From assembly GCF_949987535.1 (NCBI RefSeq), contig NC_080065.1, positions 39,905,239-39,969,238 of the forward strand: a stretch of DNA of 64,000 nucleotides, in the 5' to 3' direction. The notes below the pieces were generated by a model that was not told where the DNA came from, did not search any database, and saw only the letters and a list, made by a program, of their open reading frames with translations. Within the stretch, counting starts at the first letter, position 1. Each line of letters opens with the position of its first letter. Made by a program: the position numbers and the translations under genes. This DNA is from Balaenoptera acutorostrata. Taxonomy: Eukaryota > Chordata > Mammalia > Artiodactyla > Balaenopteridae. Positions 23,558 to 36,120 of the stretch are shown in pieces.

Positions 23558-25050
23558 TTTAAGGAAGCAAAAGACCTGTACGAAGAAAACTATAAGATAC
23601 TGATGAAAGAAATCAAAGATGACACAAACATATGGAGAGATATACCATGTTCTTGGATTGGAAGAATCAGTATTGTGAAAATGACTGTACTACCCAAAAC
23701 AATCTACAGATTCAATGCCAATCAAATTACCAATGCCATTTTCACAGGACTAGAACAAAAACGTTTATAATTTGTATGGAAACACAAAAGACCTCAAATA
23801 GCAAAAGCAGTCTTGAGAAAAAAAAAAAAATGGAGCTGGAGGAATCAGGCTCCCTGACTTGAGACTATACTACAGGGTTACAGTAATCAAGACAGTATGG
23901 TACAGGCACAAAAACAGAAATATAGATCAATGGAACAGGATGGAAAGCCCAGAGGTAAACCCACGCACGTATGGTCACCTAATCTATGACAAAAGAGGCC
24001 AGAATATACAATGGAGCAAAGACAGCCTCTTCAAGTGGTGCTGGGAAAACTGGACAGCTACATATAAAAGAATGAAATTAAAACACTCCCTAACACCATA
24101 CACAAAAATAAACTCAAAATGGATTAAAGACATAAATGTAAGGCCAGACACCATAAAACTCTTAGAGGAAAACATAGGCAGAACACTCTTTGACATAAAT
24201 CGCACCAAGATCTTTTTTAACCCACATCCTAGAGTAATGAGAATAAAAACAAAAATAAACCAGTGGGACCTAATGAAACTTAAAAGCTTCTGCACAGCAA
24301 AGGAAACCATAAACAAGATGAAAAGACAACCCTCAGAATGGGAGAAAATATTTGCAAATGAAGCAACTGACAAAGGATTAATCTCCAAGATACACAAACA
24401 GCACATGCAGCTCAAAATCAAAAAAGCAAACAACCCAATCCAAAAATGGGCAGAAGACCTAAATAGACATTTCTCCAAAGAAGATATACAGATTGCCAAC
24501 AAACACATGAAAGGATGCTCAGCATCACTAATCATTAGAGAAATGCAAATCAAAACTGCAATGAGGTATCACCTCACACTGGTCAGAATGGACATCATCA
24601 AAAAATCTACAAACAATAAATGCTGGAGAGGATGTGGAGAAAAGGGAACCCTCTTGCACTGTTGGTGGGAATGTAAATTGATACAGCCACTATAGAGAAC
24701 AGTATGGTGGTTCTTTAAAAAACTAAGAACTACCATATGACCCAGCAATCCCACTATGGGCATATACCCAGAGAAAACCATAATTCAAAAAGAGTCATGT
24801 ACCACAATGATCATTGTGACACTATTTACAGTAGCCAGGACATGGAAACAACCTAAATGCCCATCGACAGATGAATGGATAAAGAAGATGTGGTATATAT
24901 ATACAATGGAATATTACTCAGCCATAAAAAGGAACAAAATTGGGTCATTTGTAGAGACTTGGATGGACCTAGAGACTACCATACAGAGTGAAGTAAGTCA
25001 GAAAGAGAAAAACAAATATCATATATTAAAGCATACATGTAGAGTCTGAA
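23558..25050 (+). pseudogene. L1 ORF2 C-terminal fragment
   Basis: Continues ORF2 past the [17 protein letters not shown] near 23637-23690, then the longest open frame of the window, 278 codons at 23859-24695. It holds the C-terminal zinc-knuckle-like motif [18 protein letters not shown] (C-X3-C-X7-H-X4-C) and continues at 24756-25049 (WKQPKCPSTDEWIKKMW). Stops and frameshifts near 23768, 23830 and 24700 break it. It is not a functional enzyme. Confidence 0.92.
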
Positions 25051-25305
25051 AAAATTGCTATAGAGGATCTTATTTGCAAAGCAGAAATAGAGGCACAGAT
25101 GTAGAGAACAAACATATGGTTACCAAGGGGTAAGGGGGTGTGGGATGAATTGGGAGATTGGAATTGACATTTATACACTATTGATGCTATGTTTGAAATA
25201 GATAGCTAATGAGAACCTACTGTATAGCACAGGGAACTATACTCAATGCTCTGTGTGATCTAATGGGAAGAAATCCGGAAAAGAGGGGATATATGTATAC
25301 GTATA

Positions 25306-25365
25306 GCTGATTCAGTTTGCTGTACAGTAGAAACTGCTGATTCAGTTTGCTGTACAGTAGAAACT
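25306..25365 (+). repeat. Exact 30-bp tandem duplication in the L1 3' UTR
   Basis: gctgattcagtttgctgtac + agtagaaact is repeated back to back at 25306-25335 and 25336-25365 without mismatches. Other L1 tails in this window have one copy. Confidence 0.95.
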
Positions 25366-25427
25366 CACACAACATTGTAAAGCAACTATACTCCAATAAA
25401 ATTTAAAAAAAAAAAGGACCATGTCAG

Positions 25428-25479
25428 GAAACCTAAGGCCAAGAAGCATATCATCTCTGGGCTATTCATACCTTAGTAT
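25428..25479. other. Unassigned short spacer
   Basis: Nothing recognised. Confidence 0.5.
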
Positions 25480-25905
25480 CAGCCAGAGACCAGTCATGAA
25501 AATACGACCAACAGCAAGAAATTTGATGTAGAAAATGTAATACAGAAAATTATCTACAGGTAAGAAGAGCAACTCAGGAAATTTGAGACAACTCCAAGGT
25601 AGGCAGCTTCAGGAATCCACCATTACTCACAGGGGTGGAGGGGATTTGGGAGGAGAGCTGAGGCCATGTGATAGGAATGAGAACTTTGCAGGAGGGGCCC
25701 TTTCATGGGGCCCTGAAAACAGGACTACTGAAAATGCTCCTGCGAGACAGAGTTGGGGGAATACCTTGGATTCTCCCTCCAGTAGCCTATAAGATGAGCT
25801 CAGCGGGAAGCCAATTTGCAAGAAGGTCTAGGAAACATAATGGGTGTCTATCCCCCTTGGAAAACAGAGCAGTGCATGAAGAGGATGAGGAATGGGTCTG
25901 AGGAA
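25480..25905 (+). repeat. Probable ancient interspersed repeat, family not named
   Basis: Blocks such as 'gccagagaccagtcatgaaa', 'gtaatacagaaaattatcta', 'tttcatggggccctgaaaac' and 'ggaaaacagagcagtgcatg' recall a recurrent eutherian repeat. Three overlapping open frames across it (60-77 codons on both strands) are unlikely to be genes. Confidence 0.4.
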
Positions 25906-27589
25906 AATGATCAGCATACCTTTTTCAATGGGATATCTATGTTTTTAAAATGTGTGTTTTGCATCTTAGGGATGTTTTATTTGAAGAAGGGATTCTATAT
26001 TCAAGAAAGTAATAAGAGTTTAAAATTCACTACATTTGACCAACTCACTTTTAAGAGAACACTCTACATCTTTAGCATTTCTACATACAAAGTACTTTTG
26101 GTTGTGTTCCCTCTTAGAACACTGAAAATTGTTTCTATTGTAACATGAAGAAACTGAAGCTTAGCTTAGAGTAATTAAGAGACTTCACCCATAAGTCATG
26201 GCCAAAAGGCTCAACAGCTATGACCAGAAATATGAGTCTTGGACTTCAAATTTGGGTGCCATCATTCCCAAATTCTGTGCTAAGGCGTTGTGGGGTGCTA
26301 TAGAAGATGTATAGGGACATAACTAAATATTTTAAATTTCAAGGGAAATACAGTAATCTATTTTGGACCCTACATGAGTTAGCAGTCTGAACATTAGATT
26401 GCTATGTTCCATTGGTTCATGTCATATTTTTGTGAAGCTAGATTTTCTGCGATAAAAAGCAAGGACCATGTGAAAATCATTTCAGAACACAAAATGAAGG
26501 TTGCAGTGTCCCACTGATTCTAAGGTTTGAGAAGTTGTGCTGTGCTCAGCAGTCACTGAATTGTTGGGATGTAAGTGCTTAAAAATTGTTTGGACCTAAC
26601 TGTTTAATAAATAGAACTATTAATGTTTCTTTTGGTTAGGCTGTGCTGTGAAAAACGTACAGACCTTAAGAACAGTGTAAACTGAGAACTGATTTCTGCT
26701 CTAGGGACATTATCTCATAAGGACCCAAAAGCAATAACATGAAGATATTGAGATTGTGGTTGGGGGGTTTTGGGGTGAGAAGAACCTTGGACTTTTATTG
26801 TAGAATCCTACACCCTGTGGCCACCACCTTTGTTTGCTTTAATCTGAGGAGTAAACATGGGCTACAGCTGAGTTTAGCGATTTGCAAGCCAAGGCCATCC
26901 TTACAAAGAAAACTGCATCTTTAGACTGCTCTTAACCTGCCCCTCAGAGTGTAAAACCTGGAAGATAACTCGCTGGATTATCAAAGTTCCAAAGACCACA
27001 TGCAAGACCAGCACGGCGCATCATCCCTCACGCCTTCTATCAGTTCCTGCTCTTATCTCAACCTGTCTTTGCCATGTGCTCACTTGGGAAGCTTAATTGT
27101 GGCAGTAAGGTTGCCAACCCTTTGTCATTCAGATGTTAGTTTTTTTTCTTCTTCCAAAATGTAATTCTTGAAACAATTTTTATTTCTTGAACACTTCCTC
27201 CTTATCTCTGTAAAGACCTCTAAAATGTGCCTTATAATGAAGATTACACCTGACGATAAATTCTCCAAGAAGCACAGACATCTTAAAAGATCAAAGAAAA
27301 TGGGGATTGAAATTTGTAAGTGATGTTATTTTAAACAAAAATGAGTGAAACTGACATCTTGTGACATTATAGAGTGCTATGATATTTTGGACTTTGGGAA
27401 CTAGAGAAACAAAAGATCAAAAGATGGGAGGGAGAAATCAGAAAGAAATAAAGTTCAATATTCTATAAACGTATTAAACAGTTCTCTTGCTTATTAGGAT
27501 GGAACTAGAGTGAGTATAAAGCAACAAAAAGACTCACTTTAAATTTTAAAAATGTACATTACAGGTGCTGTGACTTCTTAGTGTGCAAA
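25906..27589. other. Unassigned sequence; possible MIR scrap at 26110-26250
   Basis: 'aacatgaagaaactgaagct' with 'aattaagagacttcacccat' suggests a reversed MIR core. The remainder shows no repeat or exon that I recognise. Confidence 0.4.
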
Positions 27590-27705
27590 AGTTCTAAGCC
27601 ATGGTTATGAATCAAAATCACACGAGGAACTTTACAAAAAATGCCGATGTCAGGGCTCTGTGTCAGACCTGCTAAATCCTCTGGCCTAGGGCTCTTGAAT
27701 CTCTG
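27590..27705. repeat. Possible hAT-Charlie MITE relic (MER5-like)
   Basis: 'gaatcaaaatcacacgagga' and 'aaatgccgatgtcagggctc' recall the MER5 group. Weak. Confidence 0.35.
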
Positions 27706-28024
27706 ACTGACCGATTGATTTAGTGATTGACAGCAGTTTATTAGTCACCTGTACTCACAGCCCGGAGGAAGACACCACATGCCAGGCATTGCCAGTCAGG
27801 AGTTGCACTCGGGAACAGTGAACAAGCAGGAGCTGTGGGAGGGAGGCTGTATCGGATCCAAAGGGTGGAATGCTCATTTCCCACAGGAGGATATTACTGG
27901 CTTGTTTGAATAATTCTGTGGGCTGGCAGGGAACTGAAGCCTGAGTGAATCCCTGTTTTTAAAAAAAAACAATTGGTGTGCAGACATTTAATTAAGAGAT
28001 TATTGAATTAGATGCACTTTGGTG
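27706..28024. other. Unassigned sequence
   Basis: GC content is a little higher (27740-27940). Possibly an old LTR-like repeat; not assigned. Confidence 0.4.
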
Positions 28025-28170
28025 TAGAACTACAGACTAGCAGCATCGATATCACCTGGGAACTTACTAGAAGTGCACAGTATTAGGACCCACTCTGGAC
28101 CTACTACATCAGAATCTATAGTTCAAGATTCCCAGTGATTTGTAAATATTAAAGTTCCTAAAGCTCTGGT
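28025..28170 (-). repeat. MER5A-like hAT-Charlie MITE
   Basis: 'actagcagcatcgatatcac', 'ctgggaacttactagaagtg', 'ggacctactacatcagaatc' match a reverse-oriented MER5A, a short non-autonomous DNA transposon. Confidence 0.7.
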
Positions 28171-28179
28171 CTATGGGAG

Positions 28180-28400
28180 ACAAATATCAGACTGGGATCA
28201 GGGGACTTGTATACCATGGCTGTGTCACGTACCAGCTTATATAAATCATTTATCCCCTGTGAGTCTATTTCTCCAGCTAAAGGAACAGATACACCTACCC
28301 GACTTACACCAGGACTGTTGTAAGGCTACGAAAGGGAATATGGAAAATATGTGGAAGCACTTCAAAAGATTAAAAGTGCACTGTTTATATAAACTGGTGC
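28180..28400 (+). repeat. MIR relic
   Basis: 'caggggacttgtataccatg', 'aaatcatttatcccctgtga', 'caggactgttgtaaggctac' follow MIR forward order. Confidence 0.65.
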
Positions 28401-30299
28401 TCTCATGTGGTCAATAGAACCACAGATTTATAGAGCTACTTGGCTCTTCAGTTTATTCCACCTTTGTATTTTGAGCCACATCCTTGATTACTACATGGTT
28501 AAGCCCCACTCACATTTTTTTCAGCCTCCTACTAAAACTGCCCAAGGGTAGCGTTAACTTTTTTGTCATAATTTTCAAGTCATAGGAACGTAAGAAATAC
28601 AAGTAAAAAGATAGCTCAGTAGAATCTGTAGAGTGCCTGGTAATATGCTGTATTCATTAATGTAACTTCATAGCTGGGACTTCGCAAATTCAGGATTTCA
28701 GTAAAACCACCTTGGCATTATGAATCCTATAGTCCCTCTTGTCATGGATAATTAACGTTTGGTTCATGGTTTCTTGATTCATGGGTCATCTTCTTGTGAT
28801 AAGCTGCTCTGTGCCATTAGGTGAATTTGGTAATGGAGCTCTGTCACTGTGTCTATGTGAATAAAAACTAGAAGGGTGTAATTCTTAAAACTTGCCTGGG
28901 CTCTCTTCTCCAACCTCTTTTACTCCATTTGTGATGCCTGATGCTCCTTGGGAGCCAAACTTTACCCCCAGCTCCTTCTCTACCTGCCAACCACCTCCTA
29001 CACCCCAACCTCCTCCTACCCATGCCCCCAACACATACCTGTAAGATGTCCTTCTAGATGAGGCTGAGCACTACCTAAATACAAGCCGGGATTTATCTCT
29101 AACTCCATTCCTCAGTTCTGACTCTCTAGCCAGCTATAACCCCAAGACTTTCTTCTGCCTCAGCTCTGTCTGTGTGTGGATGAGAGTATCTCTCTTCATG
29201 TACTTGCTGTTCTGCAGTATATTTCTCAGTAGCTGCTGTGCTGGATGTAAACGCCAATGAAATTCTTTTTGCCTCTTCCCCTACACTCTTGTGGTTTTTT
29301 TTTTTTTTTTCATTTTCCCCACCTGAAGTTTTATAGTATGTTCATTGTTCCATGTAACTTCAGCTTATCCAGGTTGCTGTTTCTCCTCACTTTCAGCTCA
29401 TTCCCTTCTAAGTCTTTTTTCATCCTACTGGGCTCAATTACCATTTTTGTCACAAAGGGCAGACCATAGGCTAATAAAGTATTTGACCTCACCATTCATA
29501 TGTTTCTCACTCTCATTTCTTGGGCGCTGGGAGTCACTATTTAATTTCATCAAGGGGCACAGTCATTCTGGCAGTAAACATCCTTCAGTGTAACCAGAAA
29601 GTCAGTCCTGGGAGAATAAAACCAATCATGATATTTCCTTTGAAGATTTCTTGTCAAAAAAGAAGTAGGACCAATGAGTCAGTTATCTAAGAGGACTGAG
29701 AAACTGCAAAAATGCTTTTTGTTTATACCTCCTTATGGTCTCTATTACACGTAGGGTACACATATGGCATTTCTAGCAGAGGTTTCATTTATATATGTAC
29801 AAACTCAGATTGCGGTTTACAAATCTTACTTTTAGTTGTCTAGCCACAGCACTGTCAGCTTACAATTCAAATGGTGACAACTGATTGTTTCTATCATTTG
29901 AATTTAATTTCTGTTTTGCAAAATGTCACGAGGCCCCTCTTATACATCCTATTCTGTGTCTTCTTAGTGTTTAGAGGGGGTTTAGAGTGTTTAGAGGAAT
30001 TAGGAAATCCAAGCAGCAATTATGATAAGTTTCAATTATTGAAAGATTTAAGAGAAGTGAAATTAAGATAAATGAATAAAAGGCAGGTACATGTCCTAGA
30101 ATTCCACACGGTTTTGGTCACTTGCATTTGGGCTTTATTTAAAGAATGAGTAGTTTTTGTGCAGTATCCCCAGAAACATTTAAATACTAAAAATGCGCCA
30201 ACTAGTCATGCTGTGAAATTTTTACTCTTTATGACCTTGCAGTCCAACTTTCATGTGTATGGAGATTCTTTCTTGTATTGTGTGTTTTTTTTTTATTTC
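28401..30299. other. Unassigned sequence, 1.9 kb
   Basis: Contains a C-rich stretch near 28960-29040 and a 16-T run at 29296-29311. Open frames at 29257-29593 carry no recognisable motif. No gene supported. Confidence 0.5.
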
Positions 30300-30845
30300 T
30301 TTGCTGGACTAGATTGTTGTAGCTCATCTCAATAATCTTTGTCTCCTGTATTCACACTCTGGTATAGTCCCCTCCCATGTTAAATAGAGGTAATTTTTGT
30401 AAGCTATAGAATATTGTGGAAATGATGGAATGTAACTTCTGAAGCTAAGTGATAAAAGACATCGGGGCTTCCTTTTGCTTTCTTATATGACTTGCTTTGG
30501 GGAAAGCCAGCTGCTATGTCATAAGTACACTCAAGAAGCCCTATGGAAAAACCCATGTGTCAAAAACCTGAGGCTTTCTGCCAATAACCAGTGAGGAACT
30601 GAGACCTCTTGCCAATAGGCATAAGAGTGAGCCATCTTGGAACGCTAGCTCCAGCTGAGTGTTCAGGTGACCGCAGCCCTGGCTGACTTATTACCTGTAG
30701 TCTCAGGGGAGAACCTGAGCCAGAATCACTTAGTGAAGCCACCCCTAAATTCCTAACCCACAGAAGTGTAAGAAAGTAAGTGTCTGTTGTTTTAAGCAGC
30801 CAAGTTTTAAAGTAATTTGTTAGATTGTAATATATAACTAATGTG
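30300..30845 (+). mobile_element. MLT1 LTR (MaLR endogenous retrovirus-like), solitary
   Basis: Well-ordered MLT1 LTR: 'gaatattgtggaaatgatgg', 'ttctgaagctaagtgataaa', 'gccaataaccagtgaggaac', 'accgcagccctggctgactt', 'ctaacccacagaagtgtaag', 'ttgttttaagcagccaagtt'. No internal retroviral region or second LTR lies next to it, so it is a solo LTR relic. It has no coding capacity. Confidence 0.88.
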
Positions 30846-31619
30846 TAAATACTCTGTCATCAATGGAAAGATCTCAGATCTGAATGATATTAAACAAATA
30901 CAATGCCCAAATCAACCTGCTAAAGAAATTAGAATTACTCCTGTCTAGTTTATTTATATTTTTATGTCTCAAATAAAATAAGTATTCCTTCATTTTATAT
31001 TTGAAGTTAATGTAAGTTAAAAACTAGAGTGACAATGCTACAACATTGAATGGGGAGAAATTTTAAAATCATAAATACAGAGACTTATTTGAAGCCTTTG
31101 AAAATAGAAATAGTTATTCTAACTCTAAATAACTAGAAATTAATAATCTCTGTTAAGGTTGGCAATTTTTGAGATCTATTAAAGAAACTATAGTAACATA
31201 ATTAAGTGCCACTTGCCAATATTTTCCAGTTGTGTGTAAAGTTAACTGAACATATAAAGCATATTTTCTCCTGCTGTTGACTTTTTATTGTCCTGAGCCT
31301 GTAGTAAACATAAGTCTGCTATGCTTAAGGGTATCATTTTGTGCAGGAAACCACAATAAGGTCTGGGAATAATTGCCACAAAAACTAAGATTAAAAGATA
31401 AAGTTAACAAAAATCTTTTGACATTTCTATCAAAGTCTGTTCTCTAGAAGAAAAATTCTAATTATTTCTTAAATGATAAAATCAATGTTAGAGGAAATGC
31501 TATACATTTCATTTTGTTGTATAGTCAAGCAACTTTTCTACTTCTATATCTGTTCTTTAGGTAGAAAAAATTTAAATAGAGTATTAAATCTTTTTTCAGC
31601 TAAACTATTTAATTTTAAA
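30846..31619. other. Unassigned AT-rich sequence
   Basis: Nothing recognised. Confidence 0.5.
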
Positions 31620-31631
31620 ATTAAGTAGCTA

Positions 31632-32078
31632 CAAATACCATATGCTAATGCATATATATATGGAATCTAAAAAAACGGTACTGATGAACCTAGTGGCAGG
31701 GCAGGAATAAAGATGCAGACGAAGAGAACAGACTTGAGGACATGGTGGGGAATGGGAAGCTGGGACGAAGTGAGAGAGTGGCATGGACATATATACACTA
31801 CTAAATGTAAAATAGATAGCTAGTGGGAAGCTGTTGCAAAGCACAGGGAGCTCAGCTCCATGGTTTGTGAACACCTAGAGGGGTGGGATAGGGAGGGTGG
31901 CAAGGAGGCTCAAGAGGGAGGGGATATGGGGATATATGTATACGTATAGCTGATTCACTTTGTTATACAGCAGAAACTAACACAACATTGTAAAGCAGTT
32001 ATACTCCAATAAAGATGTAAAAAAACCAAAAACAAACAAAAAAACCCAAAAAAACAAAATACACACACACACACAAAA
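31632..32078 (+). mobile_element. 5'-truncated L1 3' end with impure A-tail
   Basis: Starts near the ORF2 stop (tgctaatgcatatatatatg) and has the polypurine tract near 31880-31925. It ends at AATAAA (32010) followed by an A-rich tail that now contains CA repeats. The imperfect target duplication taagtagcta / tgaagtagcca lies at about 31622 and 32080. Confidence 0.9.
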
Positions 32079-32090
32079 TGAAGTAGCCAT

Positions 32091-34684
32091 ATCTATGACA
32101 GAAAGCATTTAAAATGTTTGGTTTTCTTAAGTTTTAAATATTTCTACATGTCCCCCAGCCCTCTCGTGAAATCAATCTCCCTGAGTAACCTTATTTCATT
32201 CTTCTTGATGACATTATGGGAAGTAACAAAACTCTGGACCAAATGGTCTGTTGTTATTATGGGAAGATTCTGATAGTTCCTTGGAGTGCCACATAGTGGC
32301 TATAAAAGCAGTTTTGGAATGGTTTTCATGATCCTAGACCTCCCTAAATTGAGATCATGGGGGTCAAGAGATAGCATATAAAGTCCAAGAGTTCCTATAT
32401 CCTTTTGCATTTTATTTTGGAGTGCTGAAGTTGTGAGGATTTTTGTAATGTACCTGAAAGGGGCCTGTAGTCATCAATTTTAACTCAGCTGTGCTGGAGA
32501 TCTTTGAGGAATTATGCCATGCTCTTTGCTCCATCTGTATCTTGAGTCTAGTGTTGCCCCCCAGTCAAAGCTGAGAAAGTACTCTTCCCACACTCTTGTG
32601 CAGAACTTGCACCACTCATCCTACAAGACCTATCTTGGAATAGTGCACAAAAACGCTGTCGACACTTTCATCTGGAGGGCTTACTAGAGAGATCCCAGAG
32701 AAGTAAGACCCAAGGACAAGCTTCTGTGGCTAGTTCCTTGTCAGAAAACCTATCCTGAATATGGCAAAACATGCTAATGTGAGAGAAATAAGAATGAAGA
32801 GAGTCTTATTTCACAATAAAAACAAGACATCATTCTTTCTCCCCAAATATTTATTGGGCATGTTACAGATGTGCAGCTCATGCCACATGCAGGGAAGACA
32901 TTTTAAGACTTATTTTAAGGAGATGTTTCAACTCTCTGAGCTAATACAGACATTAATGGTAAATAAGAATGCAGAATATTAAGGCATTTTTTGTTTGTTT
33001 TTTCCAGAGGAGCCGTCAGCCTTTACTGTGAAATTATTACTAGGCAGATATTCTGCTGTTCATATGCAAAGTCAATGACAAAGCTCCAAATCATTGGGAG
33101 GCTTTGATCCATGTAGTTTTAATTTCAACATATGAATTCATAGTTATTGGAATAGGACTGAAATTAAATGATGTCTTGATCAACATCTTGAAAATTCACT
33201 TTTCTTTTTCTGACTTTGCACAGAACAACGTTAATGTTGACTAGAGAAACAGCAAACAGCAACTTCAGCTGGTTGAAATTCAAAGCTCTGTTTTCCACAG
33301 ACACATAAAATTAGTTGAGAGTAGCCAACATTCTGACCTGTACTGCAGTCTGGGTGTGCTCTGTTGGCTTCTGTTACTACATCCCGTCTGCAAACCAGGT
33401 GCACAAAACATCACAAAGAAGTCTGGTTGCTGGTAGTTAATGGAAGTTATGTGGTGAATGAAATTCAAAGCAGTAGCAATATATTTTGCTAGAGAGTATT
33501 AGAAAAGTTTTCGTGACGCTAGCAAAATGACAGCTTCTAATCTCAGTGAATGAGGATATTCTGATACTAATTAAAATTCAATGTTTAATCATCAACTCTT
33601 ACCTAAAGAAGAGAGGAGAGAAAAAAGATTTTTATGTGCTGGATAATATGTTCCCTATAAAGCAAATAAGGCAAAGCTACTTATTTTGATGAACTGTGAA
33701 AAATAATGGCTCACTAAATATTGTACTGTGCTTAAGGGCTAAATTTAAGGCTATATCACATTTCCCCTCTCAAAAATGTGTGCCCCCTGGATAAGCTTAA
33801 CTCATGATTGGTGCTGGAATCTAGATTTTATCTTCTCCCATATTTGACGTTATTTTATATGGGTACAGTCATGATTTGAATGATGTTTAATGATGGAGGT
33901 GTAACTGCTTACTCAGAAAAAATAGAAAGAAGCATTGGGAGTAATAGATTATAGATAATCTTATGATTTATGCTGAATAACCATGAGTATATCATTTTTT
34001 CTTTCATAAAAAGGTAAATATGCTATAAATTAATGAGAATTTTGGAGGATTTATAAAGCATATGTTTATACAGGCATTCTAAAGCCTTTTTTATAATAGA
34101 TGTGTCAAAGAAAATTGAGGGATAATGATCCCATTAATGCAAGGAAGTTATCCTATTTGCATCCAAAGTCAAATTGCTAAACAGGAAATAAAAGCCAAAG
34201 CAAGGCAAAAGAAAAGCAATAAGAAAACTTTCTTACCTATTAGAAAACTAATGTGGAGTCAAATTTATAGCTGTTTAGAGAAGAATCATTTAATCAATTA
34301 ACAAGTGCTTATCAGTAACTACTAGGTCTTCAACACTGAACCAGATTAAGCTACTATGCTTCGTAACAGAATCATCTGGGCAGTTTGTAATTGCGGATGG
34401 TGGTAGGTCACCATAATCTTGTTGTTAACCCAGTTTGAGGTTCATTGTTCTGGGGGAGTTATCCTAAAGAAGACACCTGAGTCTTTCTGCAGAGGGGAAG
34501 GAGATTACTATATAGTATAGGAGACTGGATATTTGTACCAAAAAAAAAAAAAAAAGAAAAGAAAAACAACAAGTAATTGATGACAACTTGTAGTTTTCCT
34601 CTAACTATAAATGTTACCTCCTATTTTTTGCATTGGAGCAGTAAGTGGATGTTTAAATTTAGTCAATCAGTAAGAAATGATATA
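32091..34684. other. Unassigned sequence, 2.6 kb
   Basis: No repeat family or coding exon recognised. A 16-A run lies at 34540-34555. The region may be single-copy intergenic DNA. Confidence 0.5.
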
Positions 34685-34885
34685 TCACGTACCTAGACCA
34701 GTGATGTTTAATTTTTTCTTGGTGGTAGGCCCCTTTTGAATCTGATGGATATTTGAAACTTTTGCAAAAATACCATATTTTAACTTATTGTATTGTATAA
34801 TTAAAAAATTAATCAAACTATACACCTTCAAATTATGATACATATAACCAAAATAATAGAAATACCTACTTATACACATGTCTTC
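34685..34885 (+). repeat. Possible hAT-Charlie relic
   Basis: 'agaccagtgatgtttaattt' and 'aggccccttttgaatctgat' recall the 'ccagtggttctcaaact... gaccccttt' start of hAT-Charlie MITEs. Confidence 0.35.
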
Positions 34886-35584
34886 TTAGGGAAAGTGGAG
34901 GAATAGTTCTTTGGTTTCATTGATGGAGGATAATTGAAACCAAAAATATGGATGAAATCATCATTGGGAAGTATTTAGAACAAGAAGAGGAAGGAAGAAA
35001 AGGAACACTGAAAGACACAATTAGGAGGAAGTGGAGGAATAGGAACCCATGAAGGCAAGTAAGAAGGAATAGCCAAAGAGAAAGGAGAGATGCCAGAAAA
35101 GTATTATGAGAGTGATGGAAGGGTATGTTGTTGAGGACAGAGTGACCAATATTGCTAAGTGGTATTGAGGTCAGGTAAGATAAAGAAGGCAACGATGTAG
35201 TTTAAGAGGAACAAGAGTGAAGTCCTCAGGACTTGAGGTAATGGATCTATGAGACTACAGCTCGTGATTTTCTTATATGGATTTTGAAGTTCTCTGGGAT
35301 AATAACAGGGCTTAGTCTGGAATAGGTGACTGATCCAGGAGCCCTTTGTCCCATGTGAGTGAGGTTCTGAGTGGTGGTAGATTGGTTCTGATATGCAGGT
35401 TCAAGGCCTGAGGTGCCACAACCATGGTCTCAGATTTAAGGATGCTCATCATTTAAAAAATGCTACTAAAAGAATATGTTATGTAAAATAAGAATAAATA
35501 TTTAGAGTCATGTTATCTGTTATCAGGTGATCTTGAGTAGTGACATCATTTAGAAATGTTTTAAGATCTAAATATCTAAGGAAG
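34886..35584. other. Unassigned purine-rich sequence
   Basis: Purine-rich at 34960-35215 and possibly an L2 piece ('gaccaatattgctaagtggt'). The matching hydrophobic minus-strand frame at 34917-35192 is a composition effect. Confidence 0.4.
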
Positions 35585-35730
35585 TGGCTGTTAACACTGG
35601 CTGCACATACAATCACTTGGGGTAGTAAAAACCAAATTCCTGGCAACAACCCAGTCCAGCTGAACTTTTAAAAGCCTCTTCTGGTTTCAGCCCTGACACA
35701 TAAACAGCTTGGAATTCATTATTCCTGAAC
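35585..35730 (+). repeat. Possible hAT-Charlie MITE relic
   Basis: 'agtggctgttaacactggct' and 'gcacatacaatcacttgggg' resemble MER-type hAT MITEs. Confidence 0.45.
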
Positions 35731-35739
35731 TTACAATGA

Positions 35740-36113
35740 GGAAAAATCTGAACAAACTAAAAATCAGTGACTTTTGTTGAAACTATCAGAAGAATGAAGT
35801 CACAGGGAAAATCACCTTCCCCAAATGTGGACAGAGAAATGAATCCAGAGAGTTACAGTCAAACAGAGTGAACTAAAAAATATACATGTAAGCATATAGT
35901 ATTCAAAATGCAGAAAACCAAAAGCAAAGAGAACATCTTGAGAGAAATCAGAGGGAATAAAACACCTTAAATATAGATTGGCAGGATAAGAATTACAGCA
36001 GACTTCTTATCAGAAACCATGCCAGCAAGAAGAAAGTGGGATGAAATATTTAAAGTGTTAAAAGAAAAAAACTCATCAACCTAGAATTCTATAACCAGCA
36101 AAATTATCCTTCA
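35740..36113 (+). repeat. Ancient L1M ORF1 relic, host of the large L1 insertion
   Basis: Follows L1 ORF1 C-terminal DNA: 'aaagagaacatcttgagaga', 'gaattacagcagacttctta', 'tcagaaaccatgccagcaag', 'taaccagcaaaattatcctt'. It appears to resume for about 30 bp at 41283, after the young L1. Confidence 0.7.
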
Positions 36114-36120
36114 AAGAGAC

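Larger units (their letters stand above)
22896..25416 (+). mobile_element. Young L1 inserted by twin priming (5' half inverted)
   Basis: One 2.5-kb insertion between exact copies of gaccatgtcag (22885-22895 and 25417-25427). The left part, 22896 to about 23557, is L1 ORF2 on the minus strand. The right part, from about 23558 to 25416, is the following ORF2 region and 3' UTR on the plus strand, ending in AATAAA and poly-A. Both parts meet the same L1 point ('aaggaRgcaa'), so nothing large is lost at the breakpoint. Known mechanism: second-strand internal priming during L1 reverse transcription. It is 5'-truncated and cannot move on its own. Confidence 0.93.

Noticed and set aside
23984..24553. 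189-codon minus-strand frame with hydrophobic, cysteine-rich content
   Set aside because: Antisense shadow of L1 ORF2; the same pattern recurs opposite the other L1 copy at 39796-40038.
23859..24695. 278-codon open frame, the longest in the window, as a possible gene
   Set aside because: It is the C-terminal part of L1 ORF2 inside the twin-primed insertion, with the C-X3-C-X7-H-X4-C motif.
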